DNA of 64,000 bases from Phoenix dactylifera (GCF_009389715.1 NC_052401.1:1662843-1726842), one strand, 5' to 3'. Shown: positions 11,453 through 23,932, counted from the first letter of the stretch. Made by a program: numbers and translations. Notes: generated by a model from the letters alone, not told the origin.

Positions 11453-14400
11453 CTACCTTTCCTGGATAAAAAGAGATCTTGAAATCTGCTTTAAAACCAA
11501 CTCTTTCCTCCAGCCAATTTCGTATGAAAGCTTCCTGCTCTTCTGGAGAACTAAAAGTAATGCTGTTAGGATAAACCAGTTCCTGGTCTGACTTGCATAG
11601 CCAAGGGACCACCAATGTTACATTTTGCTTTGCAGATTTAGCCAAATATGCAGCTCTAAATAGTGGATTTACAGCAGTTCCAGTCATCCATGGGAGACTG
11701 GCAGTGGTCACAATTGCAACATGATGCTTCTTTTCTGCGATGTCACACTTACTATGGTCAGTCCAAAAGCCACCATCATAGTGATGCCCTGTGCTTAGGA
11801 GCACGCTGGCTATCCTTAAATCAAGTTCATCAGTGATGCTCCCACTTCCGATTAAGGATGCTTCCTTCTCAGAAAGAGAATGACATAAGATCTGATCTTT
11901 GCATCGGCTGCACAAAATCTCAACTATTTTGTCGCATATATCTACAGAAATAAAATGTTCTATGGGATAAGATCATATGACATATTGTTTTAGAATAAGC
12001 ACATACTTGTACAGATCTAGACAAAAAATTCCAAAGTAAAGCCAAAATTTCAATAAAAGCACAAGTTCCTCATGCAACCCAGTCAGAAGACATGAATATC
12101 TGGAGTAATGTACATATGCTTTTATAAGTATATGAAGGAGAAATTTCCTGGATTCTAAATTTTTAATGAAACTCATGCCTCAAACTTCAATACAGGCAGT
12201 GACGAGACTTGATCTGAAGATCAATTATCTTTGTGCTTTCATCTAACTACTAAGAAATAGTGGCATAAACTATCATCAATAACAGATGGCATGTGACAAT
12301 GCAGCTCTAATTGGCTATGTAACGACAAAACAAAGAATCTCACACATACAGAGAACAAGACAAGTGAAAGTAAGATGTGGTAAGAGGAAAGATGTGTATG
12401 CCCTAGGTGCCATATCTTTCTGTGAAACTGGCTAGGCAGTGAAATATTCAACAGAATCAAGAATATTTCATTATAAAATGGCCCAGTCTGTATGATAAAA
12501 CACAAGATGATTCTAAAACCTGAAGGTTGTATCATTACGGACATTCTTCAGTGCTGTTGGGTGGAAAATTAAAGACCAAAACATTTCAGAGGCATGAGGA
12601 TTTTGCCAAGAAATTCACATCCATGAGTTTATTGATAGAGTCAGGATCACAATAATGTTTCAAATAAACCAGTAAGAAATCCAACAACTTGGGCCTAAGG
12701 CTCATAGTTCTGAGTCTCATGAACAGGTGAAGCAAATACAAATCAGACAAACTGATTTACAACAATTAGAGAAGGCAAAAAAATATGTCAAATGGCAAGA
12801 TAGCAGAAAAAGATTTGCGAATACTTTCTCTAGAGATCATTGCTTGACCTGTATATTTAGATCATACCATCACAAACTCACGCATTTTAACTATAGAGAG
12901 GATATCGTGTGCTCATAATTACAATAAAAAATGAACGAGAAAGTCAAGTTAGCAGATGTGACAATATTATCTACTTATTGATATATCATGGTTGTAAGAT
13001 ATAAGTGGTGGAGACCAAGTATCAGAGATCAACAGCTAACTGGTGAATTGGGTATCTTGTAATTTTAAATATACAGAAAGAAATTAAGATGTGGATTATT
13101 CAAACAGGATAAGCTATAGATATTAGGTCTTTTAGCAGTGTCAGCCAACAGTCATAAGCAACAAGTCACAAATAAGGTTTTCAGAGACAAGTTCATTGTA
13201 CCTCGTCTTATGCCAATTTGATCCAACAATGGCCCAGATTGCTTAACCAGATTTGCCAAAAGTTCAGGTAGATCCAGAGGTGGAACTTCCTGTGCACAAA
13301 TATGCATTAGTATATGCATAAAGACGATAACTAAACCTGTGCACGAATAAGCATTAGTATATGCATACAGACAATCACTGATTATCAAATGTATCTATAT
13401 ATTTAGGCACCACACTCATTCAATTTAACAAAATAAAAAAATCGCCACTAAAATTTCCGGTAGTAGGTACAGCACTTGATTTTCATGAAATATGACGGAG
13501 ACGATAATGTCATTAAACAAACTGCCGTCCAAAGAGCCAAGATGTAGTATTAGCTTGCTGTAAGAGATCAGATGAAGTAATTCTTGTTTTTCAAGGAGAA
13601 TAGATTAACCATGTTGCAAATTGTGATCAAATCTTAATATCCAAACAATACATCTCTCACCACTTGTAGAATATATAATTGAAACCTCAAGCTTATAATC
13701 TAAATTATTAGGAGAAGTTGTAAGAAAAGAGGCTAAGTTGCCTGCCCATGTTTCTTTACATCTACAGCAGCAAGAAGAGAATAGATCCAAGTCATAAAAC
13801 GTAACTAGGAGAGCATATCAAATCTTAAGTATAAGCCCCGTGAAATTTCACTTGTGAATCTGAAAACTGATGTCTATCTAAAAATAGTGCTGATGATAAA
13901 GACATTTACAACCAACCTTTGATTCTTGAGGTTCCTTGCAAATTGATCTCTGCAACAGAAACACATAAGCAAGTAAGTAAACAACTTGAAAACTTTCCTT
14001 TCAAATGCAGCAATATACAATTTCATAGAGAAAAAGCACAAATTAGAGAGGGGAGGATCATATTGAAACACTGGTGACCTTGTAATAGCTCATGCATTAT
14101 GTTTTTGTGCTCTTGGGATGCTTGCATGGAGAAAGTGCACTATGTTATAGCTTATTGAAAATGTGTTAACATGATGGTTACAGTCATATTCACTTTCAAC
14201 AAAATTCTTCAGCATAACCTAGAATATTTCCCAGAACAATAAAAAAATATGGCCAAATCCCACAAGCTGAAATCTCAAGTGACATTTAGAGCTTGAATAT
14301 CTGGAAGGATGAAATTTAAAGGAAAATGTTTCAAACTGACTGGTACCAAGGTGTGTTTATGAATGTGAGATTAAGAGAGAATAACAATTAAAGAGGACAA

Positions 14401-16806
14401 AGAAGAGAAATAGAAGAGAACCTTGCAGAGAGTGCTTCTATATTTAGCACCTACTACCATACTGCCAATATCTAGCCAGATATAGGCGCCACATGGCGAC
14501 ACCAATGCTGGTTTAACCACAAAAACTCATAAATCTCAAGCACCACAATACAAAGAACATACACCAATACGCATGCATTTGTCTTGTAAGTTTTTTATTT
14601 ACGTATATATGCATTCATATGCAATTACAAGTTCATATCATATTGCCATTTAATTGAAAAACATATATGCAATTTTTTTTACAAAGTAAGGTCTGAACCA
14701 GGTGGTACGAGGCATATCGTACCACACTGATTTGGTTCTGGTATGCGGAATGGAGAGGCATACCGACACTCGGTATACCGAACCAGCCGCCGTACTGGAC
14801 ATACAGACACAATAATAGAGTGGCACCTGTACAAGGCCTGGTATAAAGATGGCATACCTCGATACAAAGTGATTGTTCAAAAGGGTCAAGAATACTCGAG
14901 CTGAATTGCATGAGGAAAAACAAAGCCACGATCACTATCACAATAGTCTCTTTAACTTGGCCATACATACGGTAGGTACTCTTTCCTAATGTGATATTAT
15001 TCCGATAATTAAAAAAATACATATCAAGACAAGGGCATCTCCATCGTAAATATGGGTGCTAAACAAAAGGAACATATCCACCTGCAGGGTGCAACCGAAA
15101 AAAGAATATGTTTCTAAGATATGGACCCTAAACCTTCTACCCTGAAAGTCATATCTATGACATTGAGATCCCCAGCTCATTGCATCCATGCTTATATTTC
15201 TTCAGTTTTACACGACCACTACATCGTGCAGAGCGTTTTGCTAGCAAACTGTTTTCATCCTCAGGGTGAAATCCACATGATGAGCTGCTCATAGGCATTC
15301 CTAAACAAAAACAAGAAAGGGATACAATTACCAAGGCAGTCAACAACAACTCACAAGGTAAATTGTGGTTAGCTATGTATGCCTCTAAATCACAGAATAG
15401 GAAACCACCATCCACTTCAACCCTTGCATTCAGAGATCCTCATTAGCATTAACCACAGAGTAACCGTCCATACAATGGCTTGGAACTTGACCCTACTATA
15501 CAAACAAAACAAGCAACTTAATATTCCATCACCCCTCCAATTATCTGAAGATATTTTAACAACCTCAAGGGAGGAGAGAGTTGAGGGGCCACAACCCCCC
15601 CAAAGGTTCTCCATATACTCTTAACCATGGTCTCCTAACCCAAAATCCTAATCACATTACATTGCTTCTCTAAATTATGGATCCTAACAAGCATTCAACC
15701 AGATCTATGAATGAGGATCATTTGTTTGATGGTACTTTAGGAAGGTAGGACTCGTTCACCTATTTTGGCAATTCATTTAAAATTCTAATCAGATAAGAAG
15801 CAAGCTTCTTATCAAATGAAGTATTAAATAGCCTATCGAAAGAGTCAAATATAAAGTTTAACAACATCCCCCCCCCCCCTCTGCAAAGAAAAAAAAATAT
15901 CAACAGCAAGATCCATGGCTCTATTTTTCACTGAATTGTACATATCTTAACTCCCCTTTGTTTTTCATTTTTTTCCTCATGATCGTTCTCTTCTTATTTC
16001 AATATCCCTTAAAGGTGAATTGTCCTCTACTATACAAATTTATCAAGGCCAAGAGCCAACAATTATTTTTCTTTTTCCCCCTTTCTGGTTCTCCTTTGCC
16101 CATTCCTAAAAATAGATTAGTTTACAACAGCTGTCATTCCCACATAGGTAAGCATGGGACTGACAATCAAAAATTATTAATTGGATTAGTTTTCTTTGAG
16201 AGAAAAAAAAAATGTTTGGATTTGTTAACATTATAAAATAGAAAAATCATCGTTGCATATGAAATAGAATATTTTCTAAAATTTAGAAGTTAGAAACAAC
16301 ATCAACTGACTCTTCTACTAGCTTGTCAACCAAGTCCTAGACATTTCTTATCTAATTATAAACTTGTCATATTTAAATAGCATGGTCTGAGTAATAATCA
16401 TTATATAAATTCTTGAATTATTTTACTTCTTTTATTCTACTAAAGGTTTGTTGTAATATTATAGCGGCTCATGATGGTTTTAAACCATTTCCAATTAATA
16501 CTTATAGAAACATTAGTATGATTGTGTTGTATTAGTCCATGATTTTCTTTTTTGCTTGGCGCCTCAGTGTTATAATCCTGGCTCCATCCCTTACCTCAAG
16601 AATGCGAAAAGTTCCTCCTTACCCAGCCTCATTTTCCCAACCAATAGCTTTAGACTCTTTGCTAATAAGAGGCAACGAAAAATAAAGATTAATAGCCTAT
16701 TAAGTTTATTATACTCACAAATATGCTCACACACACACACACACACACACATACACATATACATATACACACACACATATACACACATGCATACACGTAT
16801 ATACAT

Positions 16807-16873
<67 letters not shown>

Positions 16874-18526
16874 GAAGGAACTTTTTTGCTGGTCACTCTA
16901 TAATAACAACATACTTAGTGAATAAACCAGCAGGTTTCATTAATGCAAACAAAAGATGCATAGCTTTCAGCATATTTTCAGACTCCCAAAAAGGGCTTCC
17001 ATGCATCACATGAGAGTGGATTACACCGAAATCCCACCCATCAGTTTTTTCCAACGATGTATGTAAGCAAACATCAATTTAAAGCAACTGATGAATAGAT
17101 CTTTCCATATTTTGACATTACTTAATCAATACCATTCAGTGAAGATTTCTTAGACGTTATTCAACAGCCAATTTCTGTAATATAATAAGCTTTATTGATA
17201 TTGACACATGGAAGTTGTATTGGATGCAATGTTTAATAGCTTTTATGAAACTAGAAAAGGTGGAAACCTGGTCAAATAATGGAGTCAAACTAACATAACA
17301 TTGGACAGTTGGTTGAATGATACTAAAGCTTTTTTCAAGATGTGCAGAAAAGCCAGTGATTGACCTAAGCAAGCCTGATAACCTCTGTGAAATCTATCTA
17401 ACATGAAAATATACCCTAGATGACACTTCATATGCAAACATGACAAAACATATTGTAGTTGGTGAGTTAGGTGCTGGATGATGTCACATCAGCTCTTTCA
17501 GAAAATTGTCTTTCCATAACTTCCAGTCCAACAACCTCTAGATTTGCATGATTTGCATTTAAAATGTAACTATCACCAATTTCTTTAGACAGAAACTGAA
17601 GAATAATTGTTTTGCAACAAAGAAAAATTCTATTTGTATCATCATTCTACTGGAACATGATAACCCTAGGAATCCAAACTATAATAAAATTCAGTGGTTT
17701 TAGAGATGTTTATCACACAGCCCTGGATATCGATACCTTCATGTCATTGTAACGATCCCAAAACAATTTGTTCTTAACATTTAAAGGAAGAAGAATGGAA
17801 AGCTCTAATGCTACAAAAAACGAGGTTTCTATTCCAGACCACCATACAAACTAACAAAACCCTTAAGCGTAAAGAGAACTAGATTAGTTAAAGACAAAGA
17901 TAGGGCCTTACCAGGCTCGATTTCACTTTCCTGACGAACTCGCTGGTCTTAAAGTTCCCAAAGATCTCGCTCGATTGGCTCTTCCTCTCAAGCTCCTTCA
18001 ATCTCATCTTCAACAACCGAATCGGCTCCCACTCCTTCCCCTCCTCCACCCCCTTCCACCGGACCTTCCTCCCCCGGCCCCGAACCCCATCCTTGCTGAG
18101 ATCCAGAAACGCTCCCACCTCATCCACCTCCGCGACGATTGCATTCTTGATCCCCGAGAGATCGATCCGGATCGTCGACTTGGGGCTCCACTTCTCCAGC
18201 ACCTTCCGGCTGAACTCCCGCGACGAGTACGCTCGCCGGATCTCCGACAGCTTCGGCTGGATCCGCTTCACGAACTCGAGCTCCGGGATCGACCTTTCAA
18301 CTGGCGGCTGCGGCGGCGCCGAGAACTTCGACGCCGACTGTAGGAAGTTCTCCAACTCGCGGTCTGCAAGGTTCTTGAATGCACTGGCTCTGGCCCGCAT
18401 CAGCCGGAGGTCGGCGCCCGCGAAGTCCCGCACCTCCCGCCACCCCTTGGAGAGGAAGGAGAAGGCCTTCTCCGCCGTGCCCGAGCTCGACGCCTCCGGA
18501 GGCGACTCCATGCCGAGATTGACCAT
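9861..18526 (-). CDS. DGD1: DGD1, digalactosyldiacylglycerol synthase 1, complete, 7 exons
   Basis: Exons on the minus strand are 18526-17912, 13949-13917, 13289-13202, 11941-11457, 11333-11067, 10838-10489 and 10395-9861. All introns are GT-AG and all phases close, giving 2373 nt and 790 residues, near the 808 of Arabidopsis DGD1. The enzyme moves galactose from UDP-galactose to MGDG at the outer chloroplast envelope, making DGDG. The N-terminal extension (exon 1, about 1-205, with [12 protein letters not shown]-like [13 protein letters not shown]) is the plant DGD1 type. The catalytic part shows [54 protein letters not shown] and the GT4-type donor-site segment [12 protein letters not shown] near residue 630. 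It ends NPVYGW. A start at 18526 is the first ATG and matches the family. Intron 1 is 3962 bp. I see nothing broken. Confidence 0.97.
11417..11449. repeat. (AC)16 microsatellite beside a DGD1 splice donor
   Basis: On the gene strand this is a (GT) run beginning 8 nt into DGD1 intron 4, whose donor is at 11456. The intron is only 123 bp, so the repeat fills over a quarter of it. Confidence 0.95.
14690..14870. repeat. Worn 'ggtac/gtacc' repeat in DGD1 intron 1
   Basis: The stretch is rich in ggtacgaggcatatcgtacc, ggtatgc and gcataccgacactcggtataccg, giving several partial self-complementary segments. Related wording occurs at about 58262-58355 and 59722-59815 in introns of the PRR gene. It is probably a dispersed palindrome-rich MITE family; ends are not defined. 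Confidence 0.45.
16728..16869. repeat. Compound (CA)n / (TA)n microsatellite in DGD1 intron 1
   Basis: A CA run from 16728 passes through mixed CATA/CATATA units into an uninterrupted (AT) run of about 59 bp (16811-16869). Both-strand open frames over it are artefacts. Confidence 0.95.
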
Positions 18527-19220
18527 GTCCGCTCCTCAGGTTTCTTGGACGCGCTTCCTCTGGAATGCCGTGGACGACGAAGAGAAGAGAGGGACGGCGG
18601 CGAGAGAGGGAGCAGAGGAGGACCAGGAAGGCGGGGATTATTGACGGGAGCAGTGAGTGGGGCCCGGGGGGGATTTCGCGGGAGCCACGTGAAGATGTGC
18701 TGACGTGGAGGGTGAGACGACTGGCGTGGCGCGTGATTGATGACGTGGAGAGAACTCGTTGGGCGGGGAAATTTTGGGGTCGGTTTCTGGAATATTCGAA
18801 TATTTGACGGACGGCGGAGTGTTTGATTAGGACTCTCGGGAATGATCGATCGGCTGCCAGCGCGTTACACGGAGACTACGCGCATACAGCAGCCAAGACG
18901 TGCAATTGATACACATGGACGTCAAGATGTTTGTCTGTACCTGAGGGGTAAGTATGCGAAGATGCTGTAATTAGGGTGCAGGTACTGGCTGGAGACATTG
19001 CATGTGGATGCGGGACTCAGCAGCTATTGCCTACTCTATTGTCCGCTTTTTTCCCTGCACATAAAACTAGTTGTGGCTGGTGTTTGGAAGTTTGAACAAC
19101 AGATTTTTAATGAGATACGTAATTTTAATCACAGTGTCACCACAACATATTTGTGGTGCAAATCCTATTGCCGCATTGCTCTACAGTGAAATACTTGGAT
19201 TAGTAAATAATTGACTCAAA
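18527..19220. promoter_or_regulatory. DGD1 promoter and upstream region
   Basis: On the minus strand this precedes the DGD1 start. It contains a G-box CACGTG (18686-18691), TGACGTGG-type sites at about 18701 and 18741, and the P1BS listed separately. The segment nearest the gene is GC-rich and purine-rich, as in a plant leader. No transcription start was placed. Confidence 0.5.
18790..18797. promoter_or_regulatory. P1BS-type phosphate-starvation motif upstream of DGD1
   Basis: GAATATTC fits the palindromic PHR1 binding consensus GNATATNC, 264 bp upstream of the DGD1 ATG. DGD genes are induced by phosphate starvation in other plants, so the position makes sense. An 8-bp match with two free positions is weak by itself. 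Confidence 0.5.
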
Positions 19221-19541
19221 GAGTTGTTAAGAGCTGGAAGCATCATCCTTAAGAAAATTCAACCATGATAATTGAGTGGATACTAAAAAAGAAAAGAAGG
19301 AGATCAGAACATCCGTTCCTAGACGACATACGATGGCTAGTGAGGGAGTGTGATGCCTTCCAAATTATGCACGTGTACCAAGAGACAAACAGAACTGCTG
19401 CCTGAGTTACCTCTTATACTGCACATCATTCCAAAAAGTTTCTTTTGTTCTGTCTTTACTGAGATGTCTTCTCTCTCTTGACAGTACTGGCTATGCTCAT
19501 GCGAGATTAGTATGAATAGCTGATGTAACAAAAATAATAAT
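19221..19541 (+). mobile_element. 5'-truncated LINE insertion with perfect 15-bp target-site duplication
   Basis: AATAATTGACTCAAA occurs at 19206-19220 and again at 19542-19556, bracketing 321 bp. The inside encodes a worn LINE RNase H end on the plus strand: HPFLDDIRWLVRECDAF, IMHVYQETNRTAA, VTSYTAHHS. It ends in an (AAT)n tail rather than pure poly(A). This lies about 0.7 kb upstream of DGD1. Confidence 0.88.
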
Positions 19542-19556
19542 AATAATTGACTCAAA

Positions 19557-20889
19557 TCAAAAGAAATCATTCACTCATCATTCTCAAAATAAGGCCATCA
19601 TTCCCATCAAACAACACATGGATGTGATTAAACAAAATGAAAACCAAACAAATTATAGTGCTTGTGTATATTTGAGTCTAGAAAATATGTTATTAGATTG
19701 ATCTGTCAACGGATAGCAACTCATATCTTAAGGATAAGAGCATATACGAGGGTCACAGCGATCCGGAGCAAGGACAAAGACAAGTCCCTGTTAGGAGCTC
19801 AACAAATTCATTGTTCCAATATATCCACCTCAGAAACAGTCTCCATCTTTAGCGTAGCATCCTATGATCTTAACCGTCGGCCGCTTGTCGACAAGAAATT
19901 GCGCTCTGGAAGCATCTCGTTCAACCTTTGAGATTCCAGGGGCCGCTAGCTTTCTCCATGGTTGTCTTCTACGTGGAGGGAGCACGTCTCTCTCTGCTTA
20001 CTTTTCAGGATGGTTCCAATATGGTTGGCTTGATCCTAGCCTTGGATACCTATAACATGATGTCCTGGCTCAGAATCGGATGCTCCTGAGAATGGTGTCA
20101 TTAGGTTCACTGGGCGAAAGAATTTTTGGAACATTCCTGTTCCATTGAAGGGGTCAGATCTGCAATGAGCTTTTTAAGCATGGACAAGATCTAACTGCTG
20201 AATAATCTCCAAAAGAGTAATTGGAATCACCCAGAATAGTTTGGTCCACTGAACATCTTTTTCTACCACTTTGCCAGAATAGTTTGGTCAGTTTCTGGTC
20301 AGTTCTTCAACATTAAGGACACTGATGATCTCAGGAAATCCCCACTCCAAATTGAGATTTAGGGCTGGATGGATATCCTGGTTTCAATCATAAGTTTGGA
20401 ATATTTTGCTCAGGATGAATTCGAGGCTTCCAGTGTGCTGAACAAGAAGACTAAGAAGTCATCAGAAGTTCCTTATGTCTCCCAGAGCAGATGAAGGAAA
20501 ATATCAAATTAGTCTTGGATAAAGTAACTTTTTGGTTTCTTTTCATTTCTCGTTTCTGTACTTGCTAGTCCTGAGCCAATTATCTTTTAATAAAATGGAT
20601 TGGGTTCCCTGCCCCATTCTTTTCCTTAAAACACATATCGCAAGAACAATAAACAGCCACCCAGCGTGAAGTGGTTAATAAGCAGTTTATTAACAAGAGA
20701 GAAGTTGGGACATATTTTCCACCAGCTCTTCATCAGAAGAAATCACTAGGAAAAAAAAAAATCAAAAACATGCGTGACTTGTTCTGATTGATGGGCTAAA
20801 GAGCAGACATCCAAAAGACTTCATTTGCAGGTGATGCAGTCTCTGCATCAAAAGAAAACACAAGTTTCTTATACAAATACTACAGTTTC
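19557..20889. other. Intergenic region; possible retroelement debris, no gene called
   Basis: No recognisable protein. The segment 19860-20600 has broken reading frames, then 'tttctgtacttgctag...taataaaatgg', which resembles the non-coding end of plant LINEs. I could not match it to a protein motif. Confidence 0.3.
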
Positions 20890-20934
20890 AAACCTATCTA
20901 TATGCGCATTTACGTTGCACATATAGATAGGTTT
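20890..20934. repeat. Perfect 15-bp inverted repeat with 15-bp loop
   Basis: AAACCTATCTATATG (20890-20904) and CATATAGATAGGTTT (20920-20934) are exact reverse complements around a 15-base spacer. It lies about 180 bp beyond the 3' end of the NSA2-like locus. Confidence 0.85.
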
Positions 20935-21112
20935 CCTATCAATGTAAAGATGGTGGCTACTTGACTCTCAGCATTGGTCAGGATTCAAATGTCAAATACT
21001 GAGTCCCACCTGGCATTGGCTTCCCTAGTATGGATTGAGCTTTCAGATAAGTTAGCCGATATGTCTCGCTGCTATCAACAGCTTTGAAAAAGGGTGAGAG
21101 CAGTCATAGCCT

Positions 21113-23932
21113 TCAGACAAGCAGAACAACATTTATACAACCATCATTCTCTGGATCATTTGTGACTTGAGCATATTTCCCTGCATGAGGTAAACGTTTC
21201 AGAAATTTCAAAAAAAAAAAAAAAAACAATGACAAATATCTCTTGACGAGCGACAAGTTTCTCGCCCCAGAAACGCCCCAGAAACTTTTCCACCAGGTGT
21301 AACAAGACCAAGTTGGCTCACATTCACATTAAATTCCACAGTGAACATCTATCATGTCTTTGAAAATCACAATTAAAAAATAGATTATAAAGGAAGCCAC
21401 CGTCCACAACATTCTAATAATTCTCTGACTATCTAACTGAGAGGGTGGAAGCCTAAATCCTGCTGCCCACCAGTTATATCCTGTTCAGAAAAGCAGCCAA
21501 CAAGTAAAAAGGGTGCATCTAATTACCTCACTGATAGTTCCCTTTGTTACAGCACCAAGAGATGTGTACATTGGACCGTTTGGATTTTTCTTTATCCCAA
21601 TTATGCCCGGATTGAAGGTGCATTTAAGTTCAGGATGTGTCACATTAGCTTTCGTAAACTTCAATCCCATTGGACGGATAAAACGCTCATATTTTTTGGT
21701 GGTTTTCTTGTAAACTCTGGTCCTACACGTGACTTTGGTGACCATTCTCTTCCACTGCTTAGCTGAATATCGAAACCTTCTCATTATGGTGAGGCATATC
21801 TTCAGCTTATATTAGACAAAGATTATAAATCAGCATTTTGAAAGGGAATTAATTTTCTATCACTATTGCTTTTACATCATTATTTGAATAAGCTACCAAA
21901 AGGGTTTTAACAGAAAAGAACAGGAAATCTAAAAGGCAGATCAACTTCATGGAATTTCAATATAAGACCCCATCATGTTGTGCAAGACAGAATCATTGGA
22001 AGGAAACGTCATCTTTGAGGATTCCACCATCAGCATAGAGTTCAGGTTGTTCGGTTATTTATCCCATTGACACTGGCAAATCTATCTATTTCAAATCAGA
22101 TCTGCACTACAAGGAACCAGTAATTCCAAAAAACAAAAAATATATGGCATCGACATTTCATAGTGCATAAAAGAAGGGTTAAAGGCATCAACCAGGCTTT
22201 GCTTGGAGAACACTAACAAGGGCTTGAAAGGACTAATTTAGTGTCATTTCAGTACTTATTTGTGGGGGTCATGAGTGCAATTTCTCTTCTTTTTTTTACT
22301 TTTTGAGGGGGGGTTGATGTAAAGATGGTGATCCCATGACCAAAATTCCTGTTGAACAATGAAAAACATTTAATGTTTTTTTGGATAAAGAAAAACATTT
22401 CATTTTTTTTTTTTGTGCAAGTAATATGGTTAAATTATTGGAAACTTACTTTTGTGCTTGCCAGAACGAGCAACTTTAAACATCTCATCTTCAGCCACAG
22501 GCCTGACCTAGAAAAGAGGAAATGTTGGTGTTCAAAAAGCTAAACATGAAAGGAGAAGAAAACAAAGCAACCTACATAAGAGGACCATGGAACAGCAGCC
22601 TACTTCTCTCCTTCAGAAATCTAGTCTGAAACCACTTGAGAGTGTTTAAAAGAAAACACCCCTCAGAATACTTTAAAATGTCACAGAGAGAACTATCTCA
22701 GCAATGCAGTTTACCTTTGGAAGTGGGACCTCCCACTTGCCAGCCTTTTCCTTCCTCTTTTGCTTAATAGTGTTGCTAAGAACCTGCAAAATAGAAAACA
22801 AATACAAGTTGCATGTCATATGTTTAGACAAGATCGTAGTTAAAGATCCAAAAAATTTCATGGGAACAATCCAAGATTCAAGACAGGCTTGGCAACCTTT
22901 GCGCATGTCGTAATGTCACGATCCAGAAGATATGCAGGAACAGCTCCCTCATGAACCGGCTTATCTACCTTCCACCTATTGACAATGACTAATGTATAGC
23001 AAGCCTGCAAAGGACCAGAAGGATAAATAAGAGTGTACCAACATGTGGTTTTGCTTGCGTGCATGTCCATTCTTGTATGCATGCAAAACAGATCAAACAT
23101 CATTGAATATATCAAAAAACTTTGATTATGGGATGATATCTGATCCATCATATATGGGGCAAGAACAACAGACAACATCGATATGAAGCAGGATTTGTTC
23201 AGCTACAGTAAGGTAGCCTGAGACTACTTTTACTCCACATAATGATTTTCATATTAGTAAATTTCAGGCAACAATGACAAGGTGTTGTCATCCAAAGAGA
23301 AAAATTTCTTCTATGACTATTCTGATTAACATTATTAGCAGTTTCATCAAAATGAGAGTGAATTTTCTGGGTTGCAGTGAAGACTTACATTTTCTTCATC
23401 AGCGTCTTCTAGGCATACCATCTCATAACCCAGGATCTTACCCAAAAAGGCTACCCAGAAGGTATTTTTTTAGGTTCATGTATAAGTACCCAAGATCTTC
23501 TCGGCAAATAGCCGATGTAGGACTAAACACGCATCCGCAGCGGTCCTCACGTACCGTTTCTTGGAGAACATCTTCCCTTTAATACCAAGAGCCTGTGTTG
23601 CTGTTTATCAGGTAAACAATTAATTGAAATGTTAAGAAGAGACCTAAAAATCAGAAAATTGTCGAAAATAATAAGAAAAAATGCACCTTTTGGGCATAAT
23701 CGAATCGCTCACGGGCTTCCCGAGCGTCCTTCCGCTTTCGATCGAAACGGTCGAGCCGGTAGCCATAGCGCTTCCGGTGGAGCTTTATGTAATCTCCTTG
23801 CGGCTATAAACAGGAAGAACCAATCGAATCAAAGAAAGTATATCAAAAGAGGAACGAATTAGAACGAGAAATTTCCATCAGATGGACTGGAATTTTGTTC
23901 ATATGAGATGGAAATCGAGAGAAACTCACCAT
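21113..23932 (-). pseudogene. NSA2: NSA2 (TINP1) 60S ribosome-biogenesis factor copy, decayed
   Basis: Exons on the minus strand are 23932-23930 (ATG only), 23803-23687, 23592-23551, 23004-22897, 22783-22715, 22507-22450 and 21762-21527, all GT-AG and in phase. They give [74 protein letters not shown] and KKYERFIRPMGL, matching NSA2, a nucleolar factor for 27S pre-rRNA processing. Signs of decay follow. In the middle, the residues AEKAQMKKTLAMHEES of the family are replaced by ACYTLVIVN. In exon 7, between VTKV and KYERF, the family sequence VGPxFTRKPPK is found only in another frame, so two compensating indels occurred. The exon for VNVSxLGLVTPGGKV (about 21327-21281) lacks an AG acceptor at the usual place and a GT donor at its end. 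The last exon (21180-21113, KYAQVTNDPENDGCIN...VLLV) survives but is out of phase. A young, still-transcribed gene with altered ends cannot be excluded. Confidence 0.75.
23421..23554. repeat. Dispersed ~135-bp repeat, copy A, inside the NSA2-like locus
   Basis: It shares the order 'ataac-cag-a-ct-acccaaaa-g-cta-ccagaag-tatt...gtataagtac-caa-atct...aata-cc-a-gt-ggactaaacac...tcctcac-tac' with the copy at 25192-25333, same orientation. The internal TATAAG and such wording suggest an LTR or TRIM-like end, but the family is not determined. Its end abuts NSA2 exon 3 and supplies that exon's GTGAGG donor. Confidence 0.6.

Noticed and set aside
16556-16896. Open frames on both strands across 16.6-16.9 kb
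   Set aside because: They are produced by the (CA)n/(TA)n microsatellite.
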